Both the position numbers and the translations under genes were made by a program. Positions 1-8,734 of a stretch of DNA of 26,015 bases are shown here, piece by piece. Numbering within the stretch: position 1 is the first letter of the stretch; every line of letters starts with the position of its first letter. The notes beneath the pieces are model-generated. The model was not told where the DNA came from. It ran no database searches and worked only from the letters and a program-made list of their open reading frames with translations. The DNA comes from an uncultured Clostridia bacterium (GTDB lineage Bacteria > Bacillota_A > Clostridia > TANB77 > CAG-508), in contig CANQLP010000014.1 in the NCBI GenBank assembly GCA_947624725.1, positions 1-26,015 of the forward strand. Direction: 5' to 3'.

Positions 1-3000
1 ACAAGAATGCCTCTTGGTTGGGGTAATGATAGCTATGTTAATGGTTGGGCTGGAACTTACATGATGTTATCACAAGCTGCTATAAATGATGAAGCAAATT
101 ACGAAAAAACAGAAAAATTAATAATGACAGCAGACCTATATAAAGATGATTTAGATAAACAAGAAAAAATATACAAAAAAGCATTAGAAATTCAAGACAT
201 AAATATCGATGCTTGGTGGGGCTTAATTAATGTATATAAACAAAAAGGAAATAAAACACAGGAAGATTTCTTTAATCTTGCAAAAGATCTTGGAGAAAGC
301 TTAAAGTCTTATCCACTTCCTATGAAAAACTTATTAGACCAAATTGGCACTGAACTTACAGATGTATATTATTCATTCAACTTTACATTATTAGAAACAA
401 GACTTTTAAATGAAGGAAAGAATTATACAAATGATAATACTGAAGTAATGCAACCATCAATAACAAGAACAGTTGCAAATTTCCTATTAGGTAATATGGA
501 TACATCTCTTGCAACATTCTCATTTGATGGAAAAGATGCAAACAAAATAGTTCTAGCCAGCAAATATGATGGTGTTGGAGTTCGTTGGGAATATAGCTTA
601 GACGGAAAGAAAACTTGGACTACAGTTAATTTCTCAGCAGATGAAGAACATAAACATGAGCTTTCAGCAAGCGAAATTGCAAAAATCACATCAGCAAATG
701 ATATTTGTATAAATATAGTTGGTAGAGCACGCAGTGAAGAAAACATATTTACAATAGACATAGAAGAACAAAAACTTCCAGATAATATATATCATAACGA
801 CTTAGAAAACAGCTTATTTGGAGTAGATTTGAATACATCTTGGAGATATGTAGATCCAAATAATGGAGCATTTGGAAAATGGACTTCTTATGCTGTTGAA
901 TCACCAGATTTAACAGGAAATAAACTTGTACAAATTAGAAAAGAAGCAACAGGAACTAAACTTGCAAGTGAAGAATCAGAAGTATATGTATTCCTAGAAG
1001 ATGAAAATGATGAAACTAAAAAATATATAAGAATTTCAGACATGGAAATAGTTTCAGTAAATACAGAGTCAGAAGATGCAGCAAGACCATTCTATGCTAA
1101 GAATATAATAGATGGAAATAAAAATACACTTTGGCATACAAACTTCAAGTATGACCTTCAAAAACTTGAAGAAAAAGATCAACCAGAGATTGTTATAAAA
1201 TTAAATAGAAAAAGATATATATCTGCAATAGACTTTATCCAAAAGAAATATAGACCTGATGATAGAGATGGAATTAAATCAATGACAGTTTATGTAAGCG
1301 AGGATGGAGAAAACTGGAAGGAAGCTGGAAAAATAGAAGGCTTAACTAGAAGTGACTATTCAGATATGCAAACTATACAATTTAACGAGGCACTATTAGG
1401 TCAATATGTAAAATTAAGCATGAGAAGCTATGACTTATTTACTTCTCTTGCTATGATAAATCTATATGAAGATGAAACAAAAGTAGATAAGACAACACCT
1501 ACTGCAGGAATACATTATAGTACAACTGAACCTACAAGCGATTATGTTATTGCAAGACTTGTTAACCCAAGTACAGAAATTACAATAACTAATAATAATG
1601 GTAATGATACATATGTATTTACTAAAAATGGTGAGTTTAAATTTACATTTGTAGATAAAGCAGGACACAAAGGAGAAGAAACAGCAATTGTTAACTGGAT
1701 AGATGAAAAAACTCCAACAGCAGATGTAGAATATAAACTAGATGCAGAGAAAAAATTATCTATATTACTAGAAAGTATAAGCGAAGATGTATATTTACTT
1801 GATAGTAATGATAAAAAAATAAACTATATCGAAGTAGATGTAAATAACAAACCATATAAAAATTCATATTTAGATGAAAATGGTAATGTATATAAAGTAG
1901 AAGAATTAAAAGAAGTAGAACAAAAAAATGAAGCAAACGAAGTAACTAAACAAAGAATTGTAACAAAAACAACATATACAAATACAACAGGTAAATGTCC
2001 AGATGTTGCATATTATATAATAACACTCGCAGAAGACGGAAAAACAGAGATTGAAGAATTTGTAGATGTAAATGGAGAAGAAGTTAAAATTTCAGAAGAA
2101 GATAAAGAAATCTTTAGAGCACTAGAAAGAGTAAAAACAAATCCATTAGAATTTACTTTTGAAGAAAGTGGAAGTTATGAAATTAAGCTTCTAGATAAAG
2201 CAAGTAATTATGCATATAAGAGCATTAAAGCAGATTACCTTGAAGATAACAGCATTATAGCAAGTGATATTTCTTATGATATTGCTAGGACAACAAATAA
2301 AAATGTTACTGCGACGATTAACCCATATAAAATAGATGCAGATGGAACAAGACCAAAAGTTGAAGTTATTAATAATAACGGAAACGCACGCGTATTTAAT
2401 ACAAATGATACTTTTACATTCAAATATAAATCTGTAAAAGATGAAGATAATGATGATGTAAAAGAACATACAGCAGATGTACATTGGATAGACAAAGAAG
2501 TTCCAACTGCTGAAATCAAATATAGCAAAACTACAACTACAAATGGACCAGTTATTGCAACTTTGGAAAATGAGAGCGAAGACATAACTATCACTAACAA
2601 TAATATGAATAGAGAATATACATTTAATAAAAATGGAATCTTTGAATTTGAGTTTATAGATAAAGCAGGAAATGAAGGAATAGCAGTAGCAAAGGTTGAT
2701 TGGATAAGCGATAAGCAAGATGATGATGATAGTAATGATAATGAAAATAAAGGTGAGCAAGACCCAAGTGAAAATCCAGGCGAAGGCACAGGAGATAATG
2801 AGCAAGGACAAAACGGAAACCAAGGCGGAAGCACAGGAAATAATTCACAAAATGGATCAGGAAGCCAAGGAGGAAATGCAGGAGGAAATTCACAAACTGG
2901 AAACGCTGGAGGAAGCGGAGCAACAGGTCAAGGACAAAACGGAACATCAAGTAATGATACAAACGAAGCAACTCAAGGAGAAAATAATGTAGTAGACGAT

Positions 3001-3198
3001 AAAAATTCAGGAAATCTAAATGCCTCAGGAAATAGTAGCCAAGACAAAAATAAAAACCAAAATAAAGATGAATACAATGGAAAATTACCTCAAACAGGGG
3101 ATTCAGGTGTAGGAGATATTTTATTTGGAGTTGCACTTGCACTTGTTGTAGCACCAGTAGGAATTATAATATACAGAAAAATAAAGAGAAGAAGATAG
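1..3198 (+). CDS. LPXTG-anchored multidomain surface protein, 5' truncated by the window edge
   Basis: The frame is open to base 1, so the true start lies upstream; at least 1065 residues are visible. Starting with a GWGNDSYVNGWAGTYM segment, the order is: a short TPR-like helical stretch (about nt 130-290); a beta-rich region; an F5/8 type C (discoidin)-like domain at about nt 1040-1470 (ARPFYAKNIIDGN, then LWHTNF, then IDFIQKKY); three Ig-like repeats; and an Asn/Gly/Gln-rich spacer (about nt 2720-3080). The C-terminus has LPQTG (nt 3085-3099), a hydrophobic helix and the basic tail RKIKRRR, a classic sortase substrate. It is therefore expected to be covalently linked to peptidoglycan outside the cell. 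F5/8C domains usually bind glycans, so adhesion or glycan or protein processing is plausible, but no catalytic motif is visible in this part. There are no CGG shifts. A terminator follows. I am sure of surface anchoring and unsure of function. Confidence 0.85.
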   Translation, partial: TRMPLGWGNDSYVNGWAGTYMMLSQAAINDEANYEKTEKLIMTADLYKDDLDKQEKIYKKALEIQDINIDAWWGLINVYKQKGNKTQEDFFNLAKDLGESLKSYPLPMKNLLDQIGTELTDVYYSFNFTLLETRLLNEGKNYTNDNTEVMQPSITRTVANFLLGNMDTSLATFSFDGKDANKIVLASKYDGVGVRWEYSLDGKKTWTTVNFSADEEHKHELSASEIAKITSANDICINIVGRARSEENIFTIDIEEQKLPDNIYHNDLENSLFGVDLNTSWRYVDPNNGAFGKWTSYAVESPDLTGNKLVQIRKEATGTKLASEESEVYVFLEDENDETKKYIRISDMEIVSVNTESEDAARPFYAKNIIDGNKNTLWHTNFKYDLQKLEEKDQPEIVIKLNRKRYISAIDFIQKKYRPDDRDGIKSMTVYVSEDGENWKEAGKIEGLTRSDYSDMQTIQFNEALLGQYVKLSMRSYDLFTSLAMINLYEDETKVDKTTPTAGIHYSTTEPTSDYVIARLVNPSTEITITNNNGNDTYVFTKNGEFKFTFVDKAGHKGEETAIVNWIDEKTPTADVEYKLDAEKKLSILLESISEDVYLLDSNDKKINYIEVDVNNKPYKNSYLDENGNVYKVEELKEVEQKNEANEVTKQRIVTKTTYTNTTGKCPDVAYYIITLAEDGKTEIEEFVDVNGEEVKISEEDKEIFRALERVKTNPLEFTFEESGSYEIKLLDKASNYAYKSIKADYLEDNSIIASDISYDIARTTNKNVTATINPYKIDADGTRPKVEVINNNGNARVFNTNDTFTFKYKSVKDEDNDDVKEHTADVHWIDKEVPTAEIKYSKTTTTNGPVIATLENESEDITITNNNMNREYTFNKNGIFEFEFIDKAGNEGIAVAKVDWISDKQDDDDSNDNENKGEQDPSENPGEGTGDNEQGQNGNQGGSTGNNSQNGSGSQGGNAGGNSQTGNAGGSGATGQGQNGTSSNDTNEATQGENNVVDDKNSGNLNASGNSSQDKNKNQNKDEYNGKLPQTGDSGVGDILFGVALALVVAPVGIIIYRKIKRRR
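1501..2717 (+). repeat. Three Ig-like protein repeats within the surface protein
   Basis: Three related segments occupy about nt 1501-1713, 2266-2502 and 2506-2717. Copies 1 and 3 share an opening YS, then VIA-L, then ITITNNN, a Y-F-KNG-F-F core, and VDKAG or IDKAG; each copy ends with W-I-D or W-I-S. Copy 2 is more divergent (VINNNGNARVF, HWIDKEVPTA). About 180 residues of different sequence separate copies 1 and 2. Such repeats normally act as stalk modules that hold the functional domain away from the wall. Confidence 0.6.
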
Positions 3199-3209
3199 AA
3201 ATTATAAAA

Positions 3210-3242
3210 AATAACCTTACAAAATCGTAAGGTTATTTTTTA
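3210..3242 (+). terminator. Rho-independent terminator after the surface protein
   Basis: An 11-bp stem AATAACCTTAC / GTAAGGTTATT with a six-base loop is followed by a T-run. It lies 11 nt after the stop codon. Confidence 0.85.
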
Positions 3243-3250
3243 TGTAATTG

Positions 3251-3259
3251 TGATATAAT
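3251..3259 (+). promoter_or_regulatory. Extended -10 promoter for the response regulator gene
   Basis: TGATATAAT is an extended -10 (TG-N-TATAAT) 19 nt upstream of the ATG at 3278. A -35 box would fall inside the preceding terminator stem and is not recognisable. An AGGAGGAA-type ribosome binding site follows at about 3265-3272. Confidence 0.55.
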
Positions 3260-3277
3260 GAACTTGGAGGAAGAAAC

Positions 3278-3955
3278 ATGAAAAAGTTACTAATAGTAGA
3301 AGATGATGAAAAATTAAGAGAAGAATTAGAAATATTTTTATCTCATAATGGATATTATGCAAAATCTCTAAAAACATTTGATAATACAATACGAGATATA
3401 CTAGATGCAAAATCAGATTTAGTGCTTTTAGATATAAACTTACCAAATACTGATGGAGAATATATTTGTAAGGAAATTAGAAAAGTCTCTAATATACCAA
3501 TAATAATTATTACCAGTAGAGATAATGAAATTGACGAACTTTTAAGCATTAACTATGGAGCAGATCACTATATCACAAAACCATTTAATATACAAATATT
3601 GCTTGCGAAAATTGCATCTATACTTAGGAGAACTGATATAGAAAATAAAGGACAAGATAAAATTGACGCAAAAGATTTTGTTATAAACTTATCTAATAGC
3701 AAGATAATTAAGGATGAAAAAGAGGTTGAACTAACTAAAAATGAGCTTAAAATAATAAAATACTTAGTGGATAATAGAAACAAAATTGTTTCAAGAGAAG
3801 AAATTATGAATTTTCTTTGGGATAGTGATACTTTTATAGATGATAATACATTAACAGTAAATATAACAAGGTTAAGAAATAAATTAGAAGAACTAAATTT
3901 GAAGGAATTACTTGAAACCAAAAGAGGACAAGGGTATATTTTAATTATCAAATAA
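3278..3955 (+). CDS. OmpR/PhoB-family response regulator, BceR-like
   Basis: A 225-residue two-domain response regulator. The receiver domain (about 1-115) shows the acidic pair D9/D10, the phospho-acceptor D52 in LVLLDINLPNTDG, T79 and K101 in YITKPF. A winged-helix DNA-binding domain occupies about 128-225 (ELTKNELKIIKYL, then LTVNITRLRNKLEE, then GQGYIL), typical of the OmpR/PhoB class. The kinase starts 16 nt downstream, and a BceAB-like transporter follows, the usual Bce (peptide antibiotic sensing) arrangement. It probably binds the TNACA-N4-TGTAA site at 4997-5010 and activates the transporter genes. The gene is intact, with no CGG site. Class assignment is firm; the Bce assignment rests on context. 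Confidence 0.9.
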   Translation: MKKLLIVEDDEKLREELEIFLSHNGYYAKSLKTFDNTIRDILDAKSDLVLLDINLPNTDGEYICKEIRKVSNIPIIIITSRDNEIDELLSINYGADHYITKPFNIQILLAKIASILRRTDIENKGQDKIDAKDFVINLSNSKIIKDEKEVELTKNELKIIKYLVDNRNKIVSREEIMNFLWDSDTFIDDNTLTVNITRLRNKLEELNLKELLETKRGQGYILIIK

Positions 3956-3971
3956 ACAGGAGGAATAAAGA

Positions 3972-4992
3972 ATGAGCTTAAAAAATTTTTTAAGAGACAA
4001 GTTGTTTGAAATAATACTAATTAGTTTTGCGATAATCACGATTGAAATATTTTTAATTGTTTATCCATTTGGGTTATTCTTAAAAATTTATATTCCGTTA
4101 ATAATTGTTCGGAGTATATTTTATTTCATTCATATTTGAGTTTTTAAACAAAAAAACATATTATAACAACATATATCATCTCTTAAACGAATTAGACGAA
4201 AAATATCTAATTACAGAAGTAATAAACAATTCAAATTTTATAGAAGGAAAAATACTAAAGGATTTTTTAAATGAAACTAATAAATCAATGATTGAGAATG
4301 TAAACAAATATAAATATCTTACAGAAGATTATAAAGAGTATATTGAAATGTGGATTCATGAAATAAAAATGCCAATTGCGACAAGTAAAATGATAATCGA
4401 AAATAATAAAAATGAGGTAACTAAAAGTATTGATGAAGAATTAGATAAAATAGAAAATTACATTGAACAAGCTTTATATTATGCAAGAAGTAATACCGCA
4501 GAGAAAGATTATTATATAAAAAGAATAATTTTAGAAGAAGTAATAAACGAAGTAATTAGAAAGAACAAGAAAAATTTAATAAGTGAAAAAATACTAGTTA
4601 ATATGCACGATTTAGATTTAGAGGTAAATACAGATAGTAAGTGGGTTTTATTCATATTAAATCAAATTATACAAAACAGTATTAAATATAGGAAAAAGGA
4701 CGAGGAAGCAAAGATAGAAATATTTGCAAAGCACGGTAAAGAAAATGTAGTATTATGTATAAAAGATAATGGGATTGGAATAAAAAAGGAAGAACTACAA
4801 AGAGTATTTGATAAAGGGTTTACTGGAATAAATGGTAGAACTTCAAATAAAAAATCTACTGGGATTGGACTATATTTATGTAAAAAACTTTGTGATAAGT
4901 TAGGAATAGGGATAGATATAGCATCAAATGAAAATGAAGGGACAGAAGTAAAATTAATATTTCCAAATAGTAGTTATATTTCATTAGATTGA
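3972..4992 (+). CDS. BceS/GraS-type intramembrane-sensing histidine kinase (one +1 shift at CGG)
   Basis: Starts at ATG 3972 after an AGGAGG site. Skipping one C at 4110 gives 339 residues. The N-terminus has two membrane helices with only a short extracellular turn (about 13-35 and 40-58), the hallmark of intramembrane-sensing kinases that take their signal from a BceAB transporter. The shift (GTT C GGA) lies inside the second helix at Gly47. Kinase motifs follow: H-box with H129 in WIHEIKMP, N-box (NQIIQNSIKY, N235), G1 (DNGIG, about 265) and G2 (TGIGLY, about 297). Without the shift, only the first helix would be in frame. A short TTG/ATT-type start inside the second helix is an unlikely alternative because it removes the membrane domain. 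Confidence 0.88.
4110..4112 (+). other. CGG +1 frameshift site 1 (kinase)
   Basis: GTT CGG A: the in-frame CGG must be read as C plus GGA (Gly47). The zero frame loses kinase homology, and the +1 frame continues to the end of the kinase. Confidence 0.85.
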
Positions 4993-4994
4993 AA

Positions 4995-5060
4995 TGTTAC
5001 AAAAATGTAAGATGCCTGTAAGCAAAATCGATGGCTCTCTAGCTTAAAATCTAATATAAT
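4995..5060 (+). promoter_or_regulatory. BceR-type operator and promoter for the BceAB-like transporter
   Basis: TTACA-AAAA-TGTAA at 4997-5010 matches exactly the inverted repeat TNACA-N4-TGTAA known for Bce-type regulators. Viewed as direct repeats, TGTTAC (4995), TGTAAG (5006) and TGTAAG (5017) are spaced at exactly 11 bp, the spacing favoured by OmpR-family dimers. A TATAAT -10 lies at 5055-5060 with no good -35, as expected for an activator-dependent promoter. AGGAGG and the ATG (5091) follow. Confidence 0.75.
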
Positions 5061-5090
5061 TTACTTAAATATTGATAGGAGGTTTTTCAT

Positions 5091-5860
5091 ATGGAACAGA
5101 TTTTAGAAGTAAAACAAATTGAAAAATACTATGGAACAAAGACAAATTTAAGTAAAGCAATTGACAACATTAGTTTTACTGTTAATACTGGAGAATTTGT
5201 GGGCATAATGGGAGCATCAGGTTCACGGTAAAACAACACTATTAAATTGTATATCTACAATAGACAGAGTAACGAGCCGGACATATCATTGTGGGCGGAG
5301 AAGACATAACAAAGCTCAAAGGAAATAAGTTAAATAAATTTAGAAGAGAAGAGTTAGGTTTTGTTTTTCAAGATTTTAATTTATTAGACACATTAACTTG
5401 TTATGAAAATATTGCACTTGCTTTAACTATACAAAAGATAGAGGCAAAAGAGATAGAAAAAAGGGTAAATGACATTGCAGAGAAACTTGGAATAAAGAAT
5501 ATTTTAGATAAATATCCATATCAAGTATCAGGTGGACAAAAGCAAAGAACGGCAGTGGCACGCGCGATTATAACAAATCCAAAACTTATACTTGCAGATG
5601 AGCCAACAGGAAACTTAGATTCTAAATCTGCAAGACAGTTATTAGAAAATTTTGAATATCTTAATCAAAAATTAAATGCGACGATTCTAATGGTAACACA
5701 TGATGCTTTTACTGCATCTTATGCAGACAGAATATTATTTATAAAGGACGGAAAAATATTTAATGAGTTATTCAAGGGAGATAGCACAAGAAAGGAATTT
5801 TTTGAAAAAATAATAGAGGTTCAAACTCTCCTTGGAGGTGATTTGAATGCTTGTTTTTAA
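5091..5860 (+). CDS. BceA-like ABC transporter ATPase (two +1 shifts at CGG)
   Basis: Start ATG 5091 follows AGGAGG at 5078-5083. Two single-C skips (5226, 5278) give 255 residues, the usual BceA length. Walker A is GASGSGKTT (41-49); its Gly46 is the first shift site. Gly63 in VTSGHIIVGGEDI is the second. Then come the Q-loop (FVFQDF, Q93), signature VSGGQKQR (about 145-152), Walker B LILADEP (D168/E169), D-loop GNLDS and switch His203 (MVTHD). In the zero frame TAA follows CGG immediately at 5229, leaving a 46-residue fragment with no nucleotide-binding loop, so any active protein requires the shift. It pairs with the overlapping permease gene to expel or remove peptide antibiotics such as bacitracin-like compounds; the substrate is inferred only from family. 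Confidence 0.9.
5226..5228 (+). other. CGG +1 frameshift site 2 (Walker A of BceA-like ATPase)
   Basis: TCA CGG T, followed in the zero frame by an immediate TAA. Dropping the C restores GSGKTT, the catalytic P-loop. Confidence 0.92.
5278..5280 (+). other. CGG +1 frameshift site 3 (BceA-like ATPase)
   Basis: AGC CGG A, 52 nt after site 2. Dropping the C gives TSG-HIIVGGEDI, the conserved strand after Walker A, and joins the long downstream frame. Confidence 0.9.
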
Positions 5861-7945
5861 ATTATCTCTAAAAAATATGATGAAAAGTTTTAAAGACTAT
5901 GCAATCTATTTTTTAACATTAGTTTTAGGTGTAGCAATATTTTATATGTTTAATTCGCTAGATAGCCAAGAGGCAATGCTTCAAGTATCTCAGTCTACGA
6001 AAGAAATAATAGGTCTGATGATAGGGATTCTTGGAATTGTATCTGTTTTTGTTGCAATAGTATTAGCGTTGCTCATAGTATATGCAAATGGTTTTCTGAT
6101 AAATAGAAGAAAAAAGGAATTTGGAATATACATGGCACTTCGGAATGGGAAAAAGCCAGATTTCAAAGATAATTTTAATTGAAACATTATTTGTTGGAAT
6201 TATATCACTTATTGTTGGACTTATTATTGGTGTTTTTGGTTCACAATTTATGTCGATTTTAGTTGCAAAACTATTTGAAGCAGATATGAGTGAATTTCAA
6301 TTTGTATTTTCAAAGGATAGCTGTGCTAAGACTTGTATTTACTTTGCAGTTATGTATATCGCAGTTATATTTTTTAATAGTATTACAATTTCAAGATATA
6401 AATTAATAAATCTATTAAACGCTACAAAGAAAAATGAAAAGATAAAGATAAAAAATCAATTTTTAGCAATTTTAATATTTATCTTAAGTGCAGTAATCTT
6501 AGGTCGTGCGTATTACATAGTAACACAAGAAACAAATACTTTAAGGGTAGAAAAGGATTTAATAAAGCCTATTCTTATGGGAGTTATTGGGACAGTTCGG
6601 AATATTCTGGTCACTTTCAGGTTTTATTTTAAGTGCAGTACAAAAGATGAAAAAAGTCTACTTAAGTGGTACAAATATGTTTATTTTAAGGCAAATTAAT
6701 AATAAGATAAATACAACAGTTGCAAGCATGAGCGTAATTTGTTTGATGTTATTTATGACAATTACGATACTTTCTGCAAGTTTATCTTTAAGAAATTCTA
6801 TGCAAAAAGATTTAATTGAAATGACACCAGTAGATATTAACTTGGAAAAACAAGCATATCTTCCAGAAGTCTATAAAGATTTATATGGCAAGGAAGTAAC
6901 TGCAAGTGAAAAACAAAGAGAAGATTCAAAAATTCCAATATCAGAAACTTTAAAGAATAATGGCTTAGATATGAATATTTTAAAAGATGTTGTAGAAATT
7001 CCAATTTATGCAATAGATGATTTAACATTTGAGAAGTTTTTAGGTGATGAATTTCCAGAAATAAAGAAGGAATTTCCATATCTTTTATATGAAAATGCAG
7101 AAAAAATCGTAAAAATTTCAGACTATAATAAAATAGCTGAAGTTTATGGGATAGAAAAGTATACATTAAAAGATGATGAGTATATTATGCTTTGTGATTT
7201 TGATAATCAAGAAGAAATTAGAAATAGAGCGCTTGCAGATGGAAAAAATGACCTAGAAATTGCAGGCAAAAAGTATAAATCCAAATATAATGAATGCAAA
7301 GAAGGATTCATTAGTATGTCTACAAGTCATACAAACATTGGTATTTTAATCGTCCCAGATAGTTGTAATTTGCAAGACGAAATGCAGGAGAAATATTTTC
7401 TAGCAGCAAACTATAATGCAAAAACAGATGAAGAAAAGGAAGAAATTGAGAAGATATTTGTAGGTGCAAGAGGAACACTTATTCAAAATTTGAATGAGAA
7501 TGAAATAAATATAGATGGAATGAGCAAAATTTCACTTATTGAATCAAGTTTGGGCCTAACTACAATAATAATATTTATTGCGATATATCTAGGCATAATT
7601 TTCCTAATTGCAAGTTCAGTTATTTTAGCTTTAAAACAACTTACAGAAAGTAGTGATAATATGCAAAGATATGCTATTTTAAGGAAAATCGGAGTAGATG
7701 AAAAAATGATAAATAAAGCACTATTTTATCAAATAGGGATATTCTTTGGAATGCCACTTATTTTAGCGATTATTCACTCTGTATTTGGAATACAATTTGC
7801 ATTAAATTTGCTATCAGGTATTGCAAAATCGAAAGAATTGTTACCATCAATAATAGCAACAACTATATTGATAGGCATCATTTATGGCTCATATTTTTTA
7901 GCAACATACTTCGGAAGTAAAAATATTATAAAAGATGAAAATTAA
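5847..7945 (+). CDS. BceB-like FtsX-family ABC permease (two +1 shifts at CGG)
   Basis: ATG 5847 overlaps the ATPase end by 14 nt and has the strong site GGAGGTGAT at 5834-5842, so translation is coupled. With C skips at 6141 and 6598 it is 698 residues. Membrane helices are visible near 18-35, 54-85 and 108-130, with further helices to about 290. A large extracytoplasmic domain (about 300-510) follows, then three C-terminal helices (about 520-550, 600-630, 650-680). This matches the BceB plan of ten helices with a big sensor loop before helix 8. Shift 1 is in the conserved cytoplasmic GMGKSQISKI turn (Gly99); shift 2 is at Gly251 in a membrane helix (GVIGTVGIFW). It partners the preceding ATPase and presumably the kinase. 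Confidence 0.87.
6141..6143 (+). other. CGG +1 frameshift site 4 (BceB-like permease)
   Basis: CTT CGG A; dropping the C restores MALGMGKSQI, the typical FtsX-family turn, also found in the other permeases here as SIGMTKKQ. Confidence 0.88.
6598..6600 (+). other. CGG +1 frameshift site 5 (BceB-like permease)
   Basis: GTT CGG A; dropping the C continues the membrane helix as GTVGIFWSLSGFIL and joins the last 449 codons. Confidence 0.85.
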
Positions 7946-7977
7946 GAATATATTAATTTTCTTTTTGCACTAATATG

Positions 7978-8006
7978 TTGAAAAAGAGTCTCCTTTAATA
8001 TATAAT
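7978..8006 (+). promoter_or_regulatory. Promoter of the second ABC operon
   Basis: TTGAAA (7978-7983) and TATAAT (8001-8006) are separated by 17 bp and lie about 30 nt before the ATG at 8038. A GGAGG site is at about 8027-8031. No BceR-type inverted repeat is visible here, so regulation differs from the first module. Confidence 0.75.
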
Positions 8007-8037
8007 ACAATAAAGTATATTAACATGGAGGTAAAAT

Positions 8038-8734
8038 ATGAGTATTTTAAAAGTACAAAATTTAAGTAAAATTTATGGAACGAAAGAAACTGAAACAGTT
8101 GCAGTAGATAATATTTCATTTGAAGTAGAAAAGGGAGAATTTGTTGCAATAATAGGAGCATCAGGAAGCGGAAAGTCAACACTTTTACATATGATAGGAG
8201 GGGTGGATAAACCAAGTTCAGGTAGTGTTATTATAAATGATGTAAACATATATGAACTAAAAGAAGACAAACAAGCAGAATTTAGAAGAAGAGAAGTTGC
8301 ACTTATTTATCAATTCTATAACTTAATACCTGTACTTAATGTAGAAGAAAATATTTGTCTTCCAATAAATTTAGATAATAAAAAAGTAGATAAAAAGAAA
8401 TTAGATGAGCTAATAGAAAAATTAGGGCTAGAGGAAAGAAGAAAAAATCTTCCAAATGAATTATCACGGAGGACAACAACAAAGAGTAGCAATAGGAAGA
8501 AGCTTGATGCAAGAGCCTACCATACTTCTTGCAGATGAACCAACAGGAAACCTAGATAGTAAAAATTCAAAGGAAATCATAGAACTTTTAAAGAAATCAA
8601 ATAAAGAATATAACCAAACAATAATACTTGTAACTCATGATGAGACAATTGCAAAAGAAGCAGACAGAATTATTACGATAAATGACGGAAAAATTGTAAG
8701 TGATGTAAAAAATAAGGGGAATTTATATGAATGA
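8038..8734 (+). CDS. ABC transporter ATP-binding protein, MacB/LolD-like (one +1 shift at CGG)
   Basis: With a C skip at 8467 this is 231 residues, the normal length of FtsX-partner ATPases. Walker A GASGSGKST (40-48), Q-loop Q92 (LIYQFY), signature LSGGQQQR (142-149), Walker B LLADEP (D166/E167), GNLDS and switch His200 (LVTHDE) are all present. The shift lies inside the signature: TCA C GGA GGA, restoring LSGGQ. Walker A here is read without any shift (AGC GGA AAG), a useful contrast with the other ATPase. It overlaps the next gene by 8 nt and appears to be the only ATPase for three, perhaps four, permeases. The substrate is unknown; relatives export peptides, antibiotics or lipids. Confidence 0.9.
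8467..8469 (+). other. CGG +1 frameshift site 6 (LSGGQ signature)
   Basis: TCA CGG A; dropping the C restores LSGGQQQR, the ABC signature, and links Walker A to Walker B. Confidence 0.93.

Noticed and set aside
2191..3154. Long minus-strand ORFs opposite the surface protein
   Set aside because: They are compositional shadows of AT-rich repeats on the other strand, rich in Phe, Leu, Ile and Ser with no motifs or ribosome binding sites.
6121..6699. Separate small ORFs within the permease, ATPase and kinase regions as independent genes
   Set aside because: They are fragments of the composite genes; most lack a ribosome binding site and begin at arbitrary TTG, ATT or ATG codons inside membrane helices or motifs.
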